34,318 bases of DNA, from positions 1 through 34,318 of the forward strand of contig PFCY01000075.1 in NCBI GenBank assembly GCA_002763085.1, written 5' to 3'. Of the stretch, positions 15,849 to 22,810 are shown one piece after another. Made by a program: the position numbers and the translations under genes. The stretch comes from Candidatus Pacearchaeota archaeon CG10_big_fil_rev_8_21_14_0_10_32_14 (GTDB taxonomy: Archaea > Nanobdellota > Nanobdellia > Pacearchaeales > GW2011-AR1). Within the stretch, counting starts at the first letter, position 1, and each line of letters starts with the position of its first letter. The notes beneath the pieces are model-generated. The model saw only the letters and a program-made list of their open reading frames with translations, ran no database searches and was not told the DNA's origin.

Positions 15849-16727
15849 TTACCTTCTTCCGCTTCTTAGATTATCAAGCTCTCTTCTGTCCCTCTCAAGC
15901 CTATCTTCCGCTTCTTTTATTCTATCTTGATTTTTAACGATGTTGAGTTGTTCCTGTGCTTTCCTGAGGCGCATTTCAGCATCTTCAATTTCCTTTTTTA
16001 TCGATCCAGTATTCTTAGTTTCTTTCTGGATATCCGACAATTTTCTTACTTTAATTTGCGATTGAGGAGGTTCATAATCATCATATACCGACTTTCTTTT
16101 TGAAACCCTTTTAGATATGAGAAATATTGCAATAGCTAATAATAAAACTCCTCCAATAATATAATAAGTCATATTAGACATCAAAAATGAAGATTTATTT
16201 TGCCCAGTTATTAAACCAGTTCCACCAACTTTTTCTAAATTTATATCATTGTTCGGTTTCTGACTATCATCAATGACGACAGAGGGATCAACAACAACAG
16301 TATCATTATCTTCTATAGTTAATTCAGTATTATTACTGACTATTATAATCGAGGAATTCGTATCAGTTGTTGAATTAGAGACTACTTCTGTAGGAACATA
16401 ATTATCAGGAAATACTTCCAAATTTATATCTGAACTTGTTGATAAATCCTTAAAGACTTTACTCGTCACTTTTTTCCCAAATATTGAAACAAAAACAATA
16501 ACTCTTAATGTACTCGCACTGCCTGCATATTGATAGGTGATTGTATCGGAGTTGGAAGTATTTGTTTTATAAATATCAAAAACTTCAGATGAATCTCCTT
16601 GATAAACAGTTATTGTTACATCATGATCAGGAATTGTTTTAACAGTTATAGGAACTTCAGCCGACACAACTCCAACGAGAAACACTACCAATAAAATTAA
16701 TGAAACATTCAACACACTCTTTTTCAT
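15849..16727 (-). CDS. Surface protein: signal peptide, Ig-like exterior, one TM, coiled-coil tail
   Basis: A 292-aa protein with a Sec signal peptide (residues 1-23, ending VVSA), an exterior beta-rich region (24-105, TVKTIPDHDVTITVYQGD), a low-complexity Ser/Thr/Asn/Asp spacer (110-165) with many N-x-S/T sequons that could be N-glycosylated, one membrane helix (188-205, YYIIGGVLLLAIAIFLI) and a basic stop-transfer KRVSKRK. The cytoplasmic tail ends in a charged coiled coil (about 240-288). The topology suggests a surface sensor or adhesin tied to a cytoplasmic partner. I do not recognise a family. A TATA box lies about 27 nt upstream (16749-16758). Confidence 0.65.
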   Translation of the reverse strand: MKKSVLNVSLILLVVFLVGVVSAEVPITVKTIPDHDVTITVYQGDSSEVFDIYKTNTSNSDTITYQYAGSASTLRVIVFVSIFGKKVTSKVFKDLSTSSDINLEVFPDNYVPTEVVSNSTTDTNSSIIIVSNNTELTIEDNDTVVVDPSVVIDDSQKPNNDINLEKVGGTGLITGQNKSSFLMSNMTYYIIGGVLLLAIAIFLISKRVSKRKSVYDDYEPPQSQIKVRKLSDIQKETKNTGSIKKEIEDAEMRLRKAQEQLNIVKNQDRIKEAEDRLERDRRELDNLRSGRR

Positions 16728-16784
16728 AACTAAAACAAATAAACGATGTTTTTAAATTTTATTGTATAGAAAAATAACATAAAT

Positions 16785-16827
16785 AATCAACGACCCAACC
16801 GCAGCAGAGCTGCGGGGTATAACGATT
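16785..16827 (+). repeat. 43-bp palindromic repeat, copy 2
   Basis: The reverse complement of 9947-9989 with two mismatches in 43. It again has the GCAGC-AGA-GCTGC core. Two further hairpins follow: AAATTTCAA...TTGAAATTT (about 16846-16874) and AAAAAATC...GATTTTTT (about 16890-16912), the second touching the 3' end of the DUF2283 gene and possibly acting as its terminator. Confidence 0.75.
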
Positions 16828-16910
16828 AAATCAAATCTCAAAAATTTCAATCCGATTTACTCGGTTGAAATTTTGCTATAGTTCGTCCTAAAAAATCACC
16901 TTGCGATTTT

Positions 16911-17135
16911 TTATTTAAACTTACTTGCATTAAGAATCGTTAAACCGACGACCTCGCCATTTCTTTTATGAACTAGAATATTATCCTGCATTACGCTATC
17001 GTCGGCATTCTGTGGTTTTTCAAAACTAATATAAAGAACATCTGTTTCACTATCAAAATCTATCCATAATGGCTTAGCTATCTTCACAAATTCCGGAATC
17101 ATCTTCTCGACTTTATTTATCAATTGTTTTTCCAT
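16911..17135 (-). CDS. DUF2283 protein, putative antitoxin
   Basis: A 74-aa protein with the DUF2283 core: 'WIDFDSETDVLYISFEKPQ...DDSVMQDNILVHKRNGEVVGLTILNASKF', that is Y/F-D-x-E-x-DVLYI-x-F, then an (I/V)-x-x-(E/D)xG(E)VVG(L/I)TI-L strand. In DPANN and cyanobacterial genomes DUF2283 genes commonly follow DUF4258-like genes and are proposed antitoxins. Here the ATG overlaps the end of the DUF4258-like gene by 16 nt, so the pair is translationally coupled. An N-terminal helix of about 22 residues precedes the core. Confidence 0.72.
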   Translation of the reverse strand: MEKQLINKVEKMIPEFVKIAKPLWIDFDSETDVLYISFEKPQNADDSVMQDNILVHKRNGEVVGLTILNASKFK

Positions 17136-17344
17136 AATATTTTCCTATCTTTCCTGACTCTATCTATCTCACTTGTAATAAATGAGGTTATGACAAATCC
17201 ATCTCGGTCATTTACTTCTCTATATATAACTACAATGTGCTTCTTATTAAGCTTTTTGATGGCGATCCTTTCAACCTCATCCCCCTCAATAATCTCTTCT
17301 GGAGATTTGATTGTTTCAAGAACTACGTCGCTAAGCCCAGACAT
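17120..17344 (-). CDS. DUF4258/PBECR-like putative toxin
   Basis: A 74-aa protein with a short helix then 'VVLETIKSPEEIIEGDEVERIAIKKLNKKHIVVIYREVNDRDGFVITSFITSEIDR'. The strand 'HIVVIYRE....GFVITSFIT' is the C-terminal signature of the DUF4258 / BECR-fold (barnase-EndoU-ColicinE5-RelE) nuclease-like toxins; the same GFITTSFIT ending is seen in the gene at 32434. At 74 aa it lacks the N-terminal 'HI..RH' part found in longer members, so it may be shortened. The downstream overlapping DUF2283 gene is the presumed antitoxin. Confidence 0.62.
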   Translation of the reverse strand: MSGLSDVVLETIKSPEEIIEGDEVERIAIKKLNKKHIVVIYREVNDRDGFVITSFITSEIDRVRKDRKILWKNN

Positions 17345-17492
17345 ATAATCATGAGATTCGGTGATATGAAACTATCTTTCCTCTGTTAATCTTATCATTA
17401 CTTTATTTTTTGAAAGAGTATAGCCGATCATTTGTATAAAATAATTTAAAACTATCTAAATGTTTCTATAAATTAGATTTTTTATTTCCAAA

Positions 17493-17698
17493 CGCCCCCA
17501 CCGGGATTCGAACCCGGGTCACGGCCGATCTTCTCAACCTTTCTTATAATTCGCGTTAGCGATCTCTTTAGGAGAGGTTTTGTCGAGCGACTTCACGAAG
17601 GACTTTTATTATCAATCCCAAGTGGGGTCGCAAGTAGGAGAACCTTAGGTTCTCCAGCGTTGAAAGGGCCGCATTCTTGGCCTCTAAACTATAGGGGC
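17493..17698 (-). tRNA. tRNA-Glu(UUC) with a 133-nt intron at position 37/38
   Basis: Exon 1 is 17661-17698 and exon 2 is 17493-17527. The spliced product has a full cloverleaf: acceptor GCCCCTA with TGGGGGC and discriminator G, D-arm TAGTTTAGAGG, anticodon stem CGGCC/GGCCG, loop CTTTCAC with anticodon TTC, and T-arm CCGGG-TTCGAAT-CCCGG. CCA is not encoded. The intron (17528-17660) sits at the canonical archaeal site. C32-T35 can pair with intron GAAG, leaving 3-nt bulges CAA and ATC whose cut points (CA/A and AT/C) fall exactly at 37/38, as expected for a bulge-helix-bulge motif; the outer intron helix is poor. The intron is long for an archaeal tRNA and contains repeat-like sequence. Confidence 0.88.
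17575..17659 (-). repeat. Repeat-derived sequence inside the tRNA-Glu intron
   Basis: Within the intron, CGAGCGACTTCACGAAG (17584-17600) and the following 40 nt (with AATCCCAAGTGGG) resemble 17973-18020 (CGAGCAAGTTCACGAAG, then ATTCCGAGTGGG), and CGAGCGACTTC also begins the repeat inside elp3. A perfect 9-bp hairpin GGAGAACCT-A-AGGTTCTCC spans 17637-17655. Confidence 0.55.
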
Positions 17699-17815
17699 AT
17701 GCGTGATTTATATTTGCTCCTTAAATCTAGGCTAAGAATGTTTGCATTCTTGGTCTCTCGTTTGGATTTATACGAACGAGGTATCAGTTTACTGATGCCT
17801 AAACTATAGGGGCAT
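17699..17815 (-). pseudogene. Scrambled duplicate of the tRNA-Glu 5' region
   Basis: The 17 bases at 17799-17815 (first bases of the tRNA plus its D-arm start) are an exact direct copy of 17684-17700, and GCATTCTTGG recurs at 17744-17753 and 17671-17680. In this copy the two parts are separated by an insert in the D-loop that folds into ATCAG-TAAA-CTGAT and CTCGTT...AACGAG, and a third hairpin AAGAATG-CAAA-CATTCTT replaces the anticodon arm. There is no anticodon arm, T-arm or 3' acceptor strand. A TATA-like CTTTTAAAAAC (17837-17847) lies about 29 nt upstream of its 5' end, so it may be transcribed together with the true tRNA downstream. Confidence 0.6.
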
Positions 17816-18089
17816 AAAATAAGTTACAAAAAATAGTTTTTAAAAGCTTCTGTATTGTTGAGGCAACTTCCCAATTGCACATAAATTTCCTTTGGAAGGT
17901 TTTTATTTATTTGAAAAGTTATCATCTTAATACTATCGTAACAAAGAAATCCAAGCGTAAGCCGAGCAAGTTCACGAAGATGAAATATAGATATCCATTC
18001 CGAGTGGGCTTGGGAGTTGAATTTCTGAGCATTTAATCTGCGAAGCAGCTAATGCCCCAGTTAAAGGGCGTACTTTAGATGTATTCAAA
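17816..18089. other. Gene-free stretch with a repeat remnant
   Basis: I see no coding frame here. Positions 17973-18020 resemble part of the tRNA-Glu intron. Positions 18027-18050 (GAGCATTTAATCTGCGAAGC...) match the GAGCATTAATCTGCGAAG block of the repeats at 8893 and 10184, with one extra T and the small hairpin CTGC-GAA-GCAG. The rest is A/T-rich without visible features. Confidence 0.5.
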
Positions 18090-18251
18090 TTATCCAAGAG
18101 CATAAATAAAGGGGCTCAACACCGAGCTCTGTCCGAATATTATCAAAACCCCGACTAAAACTAACATTAAAATAATCGGAAGCAACCACCATTTCTTTCT
18201 GATTCTAAGATAACTCCAAAGTTCACTTATCATCCCTTTATTCTCTGACAT
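18090..18251 (-). CDS. DUF5989-like small membrane protein of the carbamoyltransferase operon
   Basis: A 53-aa gene found by reading the gap. It has an amphipathic start (MSENKGMISELWSYLRIRKKWW), one membrane helix (residues 22-40, LLPIIL then MLVLVGVLIIFG) and the ending QSSVLSPFIYALG. This matches the DUF5989 family pattern: 'ELW.FL..RKKWWL.P...L....LL..F.Q.S...PFIY.LF'. DUF5989 genes are known companions of NodU/CmcH-type carbamoyltransferases, and this one starts 36 nt after the carbamoyltransferase stop on the same strand. Function is unknown; it may help place the enzyme at the membrane. Confidence 0.82.
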   Translation of the reverse strand: MSENKGMISELWSYLRIRKKWWLLPIILMLVLVGVLIIFGQSSVLSPFIYALG

Positions 18252-18287
18252 ATTATCATAAAAAAATGCCTCTTTATTAATTTTTCT

Positions 18288-20048
18288 CTAATCTTTCGCC
18301 AGTTTCTCACTATCCCAAAAATCAACTGGATTGTCATCTCTCTTTATCAAATACGATCCAATAACTAAATAATCAATTCCAGTTCCCATCATGCATCTAT
18401 ACGCATCAAAAGGAGTGCAGACAATCGGTTCTCCTCGAATATTAAAAGAAGTATTTATCAAAATTGGAATCCCAGAAAGATTCCCAAATTTTTTAATTAG
18501 ATCGTAATACAATTTATTCTGATTTCTTCGAACGGTTTGTAATCTCCCGCTCCCATCGACATGCGTTACCGCCGGAATTTTTGACCGCCACTTTTTTTTA
18601 ACAGGATATACCATCAACATATAATCGGTTGAGTATGGCAAAGGCAGATCAATATTAAAATATCTTTCAGCATCATCGTCACAAACAACTGGTGCAAAAG
18701 GTCTAAACTTTTCTCTGTGTTTAACTTTAAGATTCAATACTTCTTGCATATTTTTATTACAAGGATTTGATAAAATACTTCTTGCTCCAAGTGCACGAGG
18801 ACCCCACTCCATTCCAAGCTGAAACCATCCCACAACATTATTTTTGTAAATTAATTCGGAAACATTATCTAATAATTCTTTATCATTTTCAAAGGCAGTA
18901 TAATTAATTTTATTGTTATCTAAAAATATTTTTATTTCAGCATCACTAAATTGTGGTCCTAAATAAGCATCTGTTAACTTGTATTTTCTTTTATTTTTTA
19001 ATATACCATAATACACAAATAATGCGGCACCCATAGATGTGCCCCCATCACCTGGATCAGGATTTATCCATATGTTCTTAAATGGAGTATTATTCAGTAT
19101 TTTACCATTAGCGACGCTGTTTAAAGCGACCCCTCCAGATAAAACGACACTCTTGCACTTTTTTTCTTTATGCAAATGATTTAAAATTTTAAGAATTACA
19201 TCTTCAGTTATTAATTGAACTGCAGCCGCAATATTTTGGTGTCGCTCATCAATCTCTTCATTTCCTTTTCTGATATGACCATCCAAAAGATCGCATAGCT
19301 TTTTGGAAGGCATTCTATTTAAATAACTATAAGTAAAATATTTTTGATCGAGCCGATAACTGCCATCTTCTTTAATATCAATGACATTCAACAACTTTTT
19401 ATAATAAGGATTTTTTTCTCTATCCATAGATCCATAAGCTGCCAGCCCCATAACTTTATACTCTGAATTATTTACACTAAACCCAAGATAAGCGGTTATC
19501 GTAGAATAAAGTAATCCTAAAGAATGAGGAAAAATTATTTCTTTATCCAATTTAATTTCATTTTTATCTCCCATCCCATATGCTGTTGTTGTCCACTCTC
19601 CAACCCCGTCCATTGTCAAAATCGCAGATTTATTGAATGGAGAAGCAAAAAACGAGGAAGAGGCATGAGCCATATGATGCTCAACAAAAAGAGTTGTTCC
19701 TTTATATCCAAGTTCTTTTTTAACTTTATTTGTAATCCGTAGTTTTTCATTGAACCACGATGGCATATTAGACAAAAATACTTTATAACTTTTAGGGAAA
19801 TAATCTATATGTTGATATAATAATCTTTCAAACTTTAAAAGTGGTTTTTCATAAAATGCGATATAATCTACTTGATCAATGGTTATTCCCGCTTTTTCCA
19901 GACAAAATTCAGCTGAATTTTTTGGAAATGAAGTGTCATGTTTCTTTCTTGTAAATCTTTCTTCCTGCGCAGCTGCAATAACCTCTCCATCTTTCAGTAT
20001 GGTTGCCGACGAATCATGATAAAAACAACTTAGTCCAAGAATATACAT
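18288..20048 (-). CDS. NodU/CmcH-family O-carbamoyltransferase
   Basis: A 586-aa enzyme with the two parts of this family: an N-terminal Kae1/TsaD-like domain (MYILGLSCFYHDSSA; EERFTRKKHDTSFP; 'FVEHHMAHASSSFF' with the metal-binding HHMAHA; 'LTMDGVGEW'; 'VLSGGVALNSVANG') that makes the carbamoyl-adenylate from carbamoyl phosphate and ATP, and a C-terminal domain (PYLGPQ-like 'AYLGPQFSD', 'MEWGPRALGARSIL', 'REKFRPFAP', 'TSFNIRGEPIV') that transfers the carbamoyl group to a hydroxyl, usually on a sugar or secondary metabolite. The frame opens at 20087, but the ATG at 20048 follows the previous stop and gives the standard N-terminus. With its small membrane partners it probably modifies a surface glycan. 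Confidence 0.92.
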   Translation of the reverse strand: MYILGLSCFYHDSSATILKDGEVIAAAQEERFTRKKHDTSFPKNSAEFCLEKAGITIDQVDYIAFYEKPLLKFERLLYQHIDYFPKSYKVFLSNMPSWFNEKLRITNKVKKELGYKGTTLFVEHHMAHASSSFFASPFNKSAILTMDGVGEWTTTAYGMGDKNEIKLDKEIIFPHSLGLLYSTITAYLGFSVNNSEYKVMGLAAYGSMDREKNPYYKKLLNVIDIKEDGSYRLDQKYFTYSYLNRMPSKKLCDLLDGHIRKGNEEIDERHQNIAAAVQLITEDVILKILNHLHKEKKCKSVVLSGGVALNSVANGKILNNTPFKNIWINPDPGDGGTSMGAALFVYYGILKNKRKYKLTDAYLGPQFSDAEIKIFLDNNKINYTAFENDKELLDNVSELIYKNNVVGWFQLGMEWGPRALGARSILSNPCNKNMQEVLNLKVKHREKFRPFAPVVCDDDAERYFNIDLPLPYSTDYMLMVYPVKKKWRSKIPAVTHVDGSGRLQTVRRNQNKLYYDLIKKFGNLSGIPILINTSFNIRGEPIVCTPFDAYRCMMGTGIDYLVIGSYLIKRDDNPVDFWDSEKLAKD

Positions 20049-20049
20049 T

Positions 20050-20319
20050 TTAAAACTGTCTATAATATTCCTCCTTTTCCTTAACACCTAAATTAAATTC
20101 TTCCCAATATGAAGTTTTTTCTTTGTCAATCTTTTCGTTCAAGAATTTTTTACCGGTAATTTTTGCAAATAAAGACGTAGCTCCAACACCAAGAATATAA
20201 ACAATTGAAAGTAGTATTGAATTTATGATTACAGCAATATCATCTCCAAACATTTTCTGACCTTGTTTAAATTTATCGAATTTTTCATTTCTCTTTTTAT
20301 TTATTGATTGTTTTATCAT
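20050..20319 (-). CDS. SxtJ C-terminal-half-like membrane protein
   Basis: An 89-aa protein with a basic N-terminus, one hydrophobic segment (residues 27-52, DIAVIINSILLSIVYILGVGATSLFA) and a C-terminal tail 'KITGKKFLNEKIDKEKTSYWEEF...YYRQF'. SxtJ-type proteins encoded beside carbamoyltransferases end in a similar way: a membrane segment, 'R/K-x-x-G-K-D/x-L', 'SYW', and a terminal aromatic-Arg-Gln-Phe. It is about half the usual SxtJ length. It starts one base after the stop of the 74-aa membrane protein upstream, which may supply the other half. Its stop is one base before the carbamoyltransferase ATG. Confidence 0.65.
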   Translation of the reverse strand: MIKQSINKKRNEKFDKFKQGQKMFGDDIAVIINSILLSIVYILGVGATSLFAKITGKKFLNEKIDKEKTSYWEEFNLGVKEKEEYYRQF

Positions 20320-20320
20320 T

Positions 20321-20545
20321 TTATTTTCCCAGCCACGTTTTTATAAATCTGCCAAATATGACGATGAAGCATGATATAGATAATATATGCAAATAGGTCC
20401 AAGAGACAGGAAGTTTTTTAGTCATGGTCAAGATAATAAACAATCCAATTGAAAATATAAAAAGCATCGACAAATAACCTAAAACAACAAAGCTAGTATA
20501 TCTCTTTTTATTATGCATATCCATGATTATCATAAAAAATCCCAT
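20321..20545 (-). CDS. Small two-TM protein, first gene of the carbamoyltransferase operon
   Basis: A 74-aa protein with two hydrophobic helices (about residues 18-42, SFVVLGYLSMLFIFSIGLFIIL in two parts, and 50-70, TYLHILSISCFIVIFG) and a terminal FIKTWLGK. Its layout resembles the N-terminal half of SxtJ, so with the next gene it could be a split SxtJ. The frame is open to a TTG at 20611, but the extra 22 residues look unlike a protein start; ATG at 20545 is preferred, and ATGs a few codons further in are also possible. The gene is divergent from thioredoxin. Confidence 0.55.
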   Translation of the reverse strand: MGFFMIIMDMHNKKRYTSFVVLGYLSMLFIFSIGLFIILTMTKKLPVSWTYLHILSISCFIVIFGRFIKTWLGK

Positions 20546-20623
20546 TTTATAAGAATTTATATTGTTAAAATAAATACCACTTATAAAGATAAATCTAACA
20601 AATTTTTGCAATACTCCGCATCA

Positions 20624-20655
20624 TTTAAATAGTACTGCAATTTTATTTCAGTACT
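20624..20655 (+). promoter_or_regulatory. Thioredoxin promoter with operator-like inverted repeat
   Basis: TATA box TTTAAATA (20624-20631) is followed directly by a perfect 7-bp inverted repeat, AGTACTG (20631-20637) and CAGTACT (20649-20655), with an 11-nt A/T-rich spacer. The repeat fills the space between TATA and the expected start near 20653, the usual site for an archaeal repressor. The broken HTH gene two genes downstream is a candidate ligand. Confidence 0.55.
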
Positions 20656-20679
20656 AAAACATAAATTCAAAAACTTAAA

Positions 20680-21000
20680 ATGACCGTATTAAACTTAACA
20701 GACAAAAATTTCAAAGAAGAAGTTATAGATTCGCTAGTTCCAGTAGTCATAGACTTCTATGCAGATTGGTGCGGACCATGTCGAGCGATGAAACCAGTTT
20801 TTCATTCAGCAAGCGATGAACTTAGTGGAAAAATAAAATTCATGACTCTAGATACTATGCAAGAACAATCTTTAGCCCATCATTTTAACGTAAGAGGAAT
20901 CCCCACTTTTTCCGTCATTAAAAACGGAAAAGAGATTGGACGATTTTCAGGTTTCATGCCAGAGGACATGTTTATTGAAAGACTTCAGGAAATATTATAG
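20680..21000 (+). CDS. trxA: Thioredoxin
   Basis: A 106-aa thioredoxin: VIDFYADWCGPCRAMKPVF with the active-site WCGPC (residues 30-34), the buried Asp in VIDFYADW, the cis-proline loop 'RGIPTFSVIKNGKEIGRFSGF' and normal length with no signal peptide. It is a cytoplasmic dithiol-disulfide reductant. It is the first gene of a likely operon with the HTH gene that starts 14 nt downstream, and is preceded by a well-placed inverted repeat, so redox-responsive control is plausible. No thioredoxin reductase is in the window. Confidence 0.93.
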   Translation: MTVLNLTDKNFKEEVIDSLVPVVIDFYADWCGPCRAMKPVFHSASDELSGKIKFMTLDTMQEQSLAHHFNVRGIPTFSVIKNGKEIGRFSGFMPEDMFIERLQEIL

Positions 21001-21013
21001 ACAAAAATTTAAC

Positions 21014-21358
21014 ATGCTCGACTTTGGATGTAAAAAACTTAATATTGAAGATATCATTAGATGCAGCTTCGCACTTTCAAAATCAGACTATAAAATCCTT
21101 TTATTCTTTTTAAAAAATAAAGATTTCGTTTCGACTACAGAAGTCAAAGAAAAACTTAAAATGGATTTAAGCACAGTTTAAAGAGCCACAAAAAAACTTC
21201 ACGAAAAAGATTTACTTGCGCGTCAGCAAAAAAATTTAAGTTCTGGTGGTTACGTTTTTTGTTATAAAATAAAAAGTAAAGACGTGGTTAAAAATAAAAT
21301 TAAAGATATACTTACCGTTTGGACAAAAAATGTTGAATCTTCTTTAGATTTATGGTGA
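21014..21358 (+). pseudogene. Winged-helix transcriptional regulator with an internal TAA
   Basis: A 114-codon frame encodes an archaeal winged-helix protein: 'FALSKSDYKILLFFLKNKDFVSTTEVKEKLKMDLSTV', a TAA at codon 56 (21179-21181), then 'RATKKLHEKDLLARQQKNLSSGGYVFCYKIK' and 'IKDILTVWTKNVESSLDLW', ending at TGA. The join falls in the recognition helix; relatives have Gln there (LSTVQR), so one C-to-T change (CAA to TAA) explains it. Both halves keep good protein pattern, so the lesion is recent, a sequence error, or read through. It begins 14 nt after thioredoxin and is probably its regulator. Confidence 0.72.
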
Positions 21359-21571
21359 AGGACTTACGAGATTCCAAAGTTTTCGTCTTCCCATGACTTC
21401 TCCTCTATCATCTCTCAATTCACCATCGTAAACAACTTTATAGACTCTCAAAACTTCAGTTCGAGATAATTCATTAAAACTTAGAATTGGTAATTCTTTT
21501 CCCTCTTCATAATCTTGAGCCATACACAGTCCATCAAATGCATATAGACTCTCTTTTTGATGCATAATCAT
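21350..21571 (-). CDS. Hypothetical protein, 73 aa
   Basis: A short polar protein with no recognised family, signal peptide or membrane segment. The middle (LSFNELSRTEVLRVYKVVYDGELRDDRGEVMGRRKLWNLV) looks like a helix followed by a beta hairpin. Its end overlaps the convergent HTH reading frame by nine bases. The coding call rests on codon use and the absence of an alternative in the gap, so it is tentative. Confidence 0.45.
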   Translation of the reverse strand: MIMHQKESLYAFDGLCMAQDYEEGKELPILSFNELSRTEVLRVYKVVYDGELRDDRGEVMGRRKLWNLVSPSP

Positions 21572-21668
21572 AGAAATAAAACAAGGTTATAAATCTATTC
21601 CTAATTCTTAGATTGAAATTATTTTGATATTCCAAATAAAAAATAGTATATATTTCATAGTATAAAAT

Positions 21669-21677
21669 CTTTTAAAG
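21669..21677 (+). promoter_or_regulatory. TATA box for the Tat-exported protein gene
   Basis: CTTTTAAAG is centred 25 nt before the ATG at 21698. Confidence 0.4.
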
Positions 21678-21697
21678 AAATCTAGTCTAGTTTTAAT

Positions 21698-22810
21698 ATG
21701 AGAAAGAGTATTTCAAGAAGAAATTTTATCCTTACGGGGCTAGCAGGACTTGTTTCTACTTCTTTACCAAATTTAGTTTTGGCGTCAACTCATGAAAATG
21801 GTGCATTAAAAGATGTGGAAATTAGTTCGCAAGAATGGAATCCTCAAGATATAACAAGTTTAATCGAATTACCTTTTTATGTTGATGGCAAGGAGGAAAA
21901 TCAAGCTAAGGGAGAGAAATTTATAAGTACAGACATGTATCAAACGGCTTTGTGCTCTGATGGAGCATTTTCAAGAAACAGACGATGGGTAGTATCACCT
22001 CCTGTTAAAGAATTTTATGGAGATAAATTCAATGGGAGTTTTATATATGATACCGTTTCTGGAAGAGTTTTCAGCCTTGATATAGATCCAAGTTCTAAAG
22101 CATCTCCAAATATTGTCTGTAACGACGGTAGTTTTATAGTAAAATTAAGAGCTAATGAATTTATTTATGGCGACATCAAAAATGGAAGAAAAATAAAACT
22201 TCGAGGTAAATCTGAAAATAATCCGGATTCAATAAAACCTGCACTACTTCAATATTGTAATTTAAGTGACGATGGAAAAGTTATGGCGCTAAATCTAAAA
22301 GAAAGATCTCTCGTTCCACGCGAGTCATGGGAGCTGTTATATTCTCAAGGCAGCACTCGGGCAGTTTATTCTCCTCACTTTTATTTAGTTGATACTCAAT
22401 CATTTACTTTGATTGACCATAACCAGGGAAATTTACTTGTCATGGACGAAGATGCTTCAGTCTTGATCACAAGATCTCAAGGTCTTACGACAAGAGTGGA
22501 TCGAGATCAAGTAAAATCAACACTTATCGGAAACCGAAACGGAAATTATTTTCCAATGATTATAAGTCCAAACGGAAACTTTTGCGCCTATGTTCAAAGA
22601 GATAAATCACCATACTCAACAAGAATTGAGGTCAACTCTACAGGTGCTTTGTATGATATAGAGGGCTTCGTTCCCGATGTTCGAACTATCCAAGACGACG
22701 GAGGTTTTGAATCAATTCAGGGCAAATTCGATTACAAAGACGGAAATTACGTTTCAATTGACTCCTCAGAAAGAACTCACCAAAACATGAAAATCACAAA
22801 ATTAAGATAA
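21698..22810 (+). CDS. Tat-exported protein, possible beta-propeller
   Basis: A 370-aa protein with a twin-arginine signal: MRKSISRRNFILTGLAGLVS with SRRNFIL at residues 6-12, a hydrophobic core and a cleavage site near LVLA-S (residue 29-30). Export in folded form is therefore expected. The mature part is rich in beta-strand segments of the type 'DGAFSRNRRWVVSPPV', 'VCNDGSFIVKL', 'LSDDGKVMALNL', 'VMDEDASVLITRSQG', 'ISPNGNFCAYVQRD': five or more 'x-D/S-x-D/N-G-x-x' blades like WD40/TolB-type propellers. No catalytic motif is evident. Its 3' end overlaps the elp3 3' end by nine bases, tail to tail. Finding a Tat substrate implies a Tat translocase elsewhere in the genome. Confidence 0.68.
   Translation: MRKSISRRNFILTGLAGLVSTSLPNLVLASTHENGALKDVEISSQEWNPQDITSLIELPFYVDGKEENQAKGEKFISTDMYQTALCSDGAFSRNRRWVVSPPVKEFYGDKFNGSFIYDTVSGRVFSLDIDPSSKASPNIVCNDGSFIVKLRANEFIYGDIKNGRKIKLRGKSENNPDSIKPALLQYCNLSDDGKVMALNLKERSLVPRESWELLYSQGSTRAVYSPHFYLVDTQSFTLIDHNQGNLLVMDEDASVLITRSQGLTTRVDRDQVKSTLIGNRNGNYFPMIISPNGNFCAYVQRDKSPYSTRIEVNSTGALYDIEGFVPDVRTIQDDGGFESIQGKFDYKDGNYVSIDSSERTHQNMKITKLR

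Noticed and set aside
17684..17815. Split tRNA-Glu 5' half of the Nanoarchaeum type
   Set aside because: The copy has no anticodon, and the neighbouring tRNA gene is complete in cis with a canonical intron.
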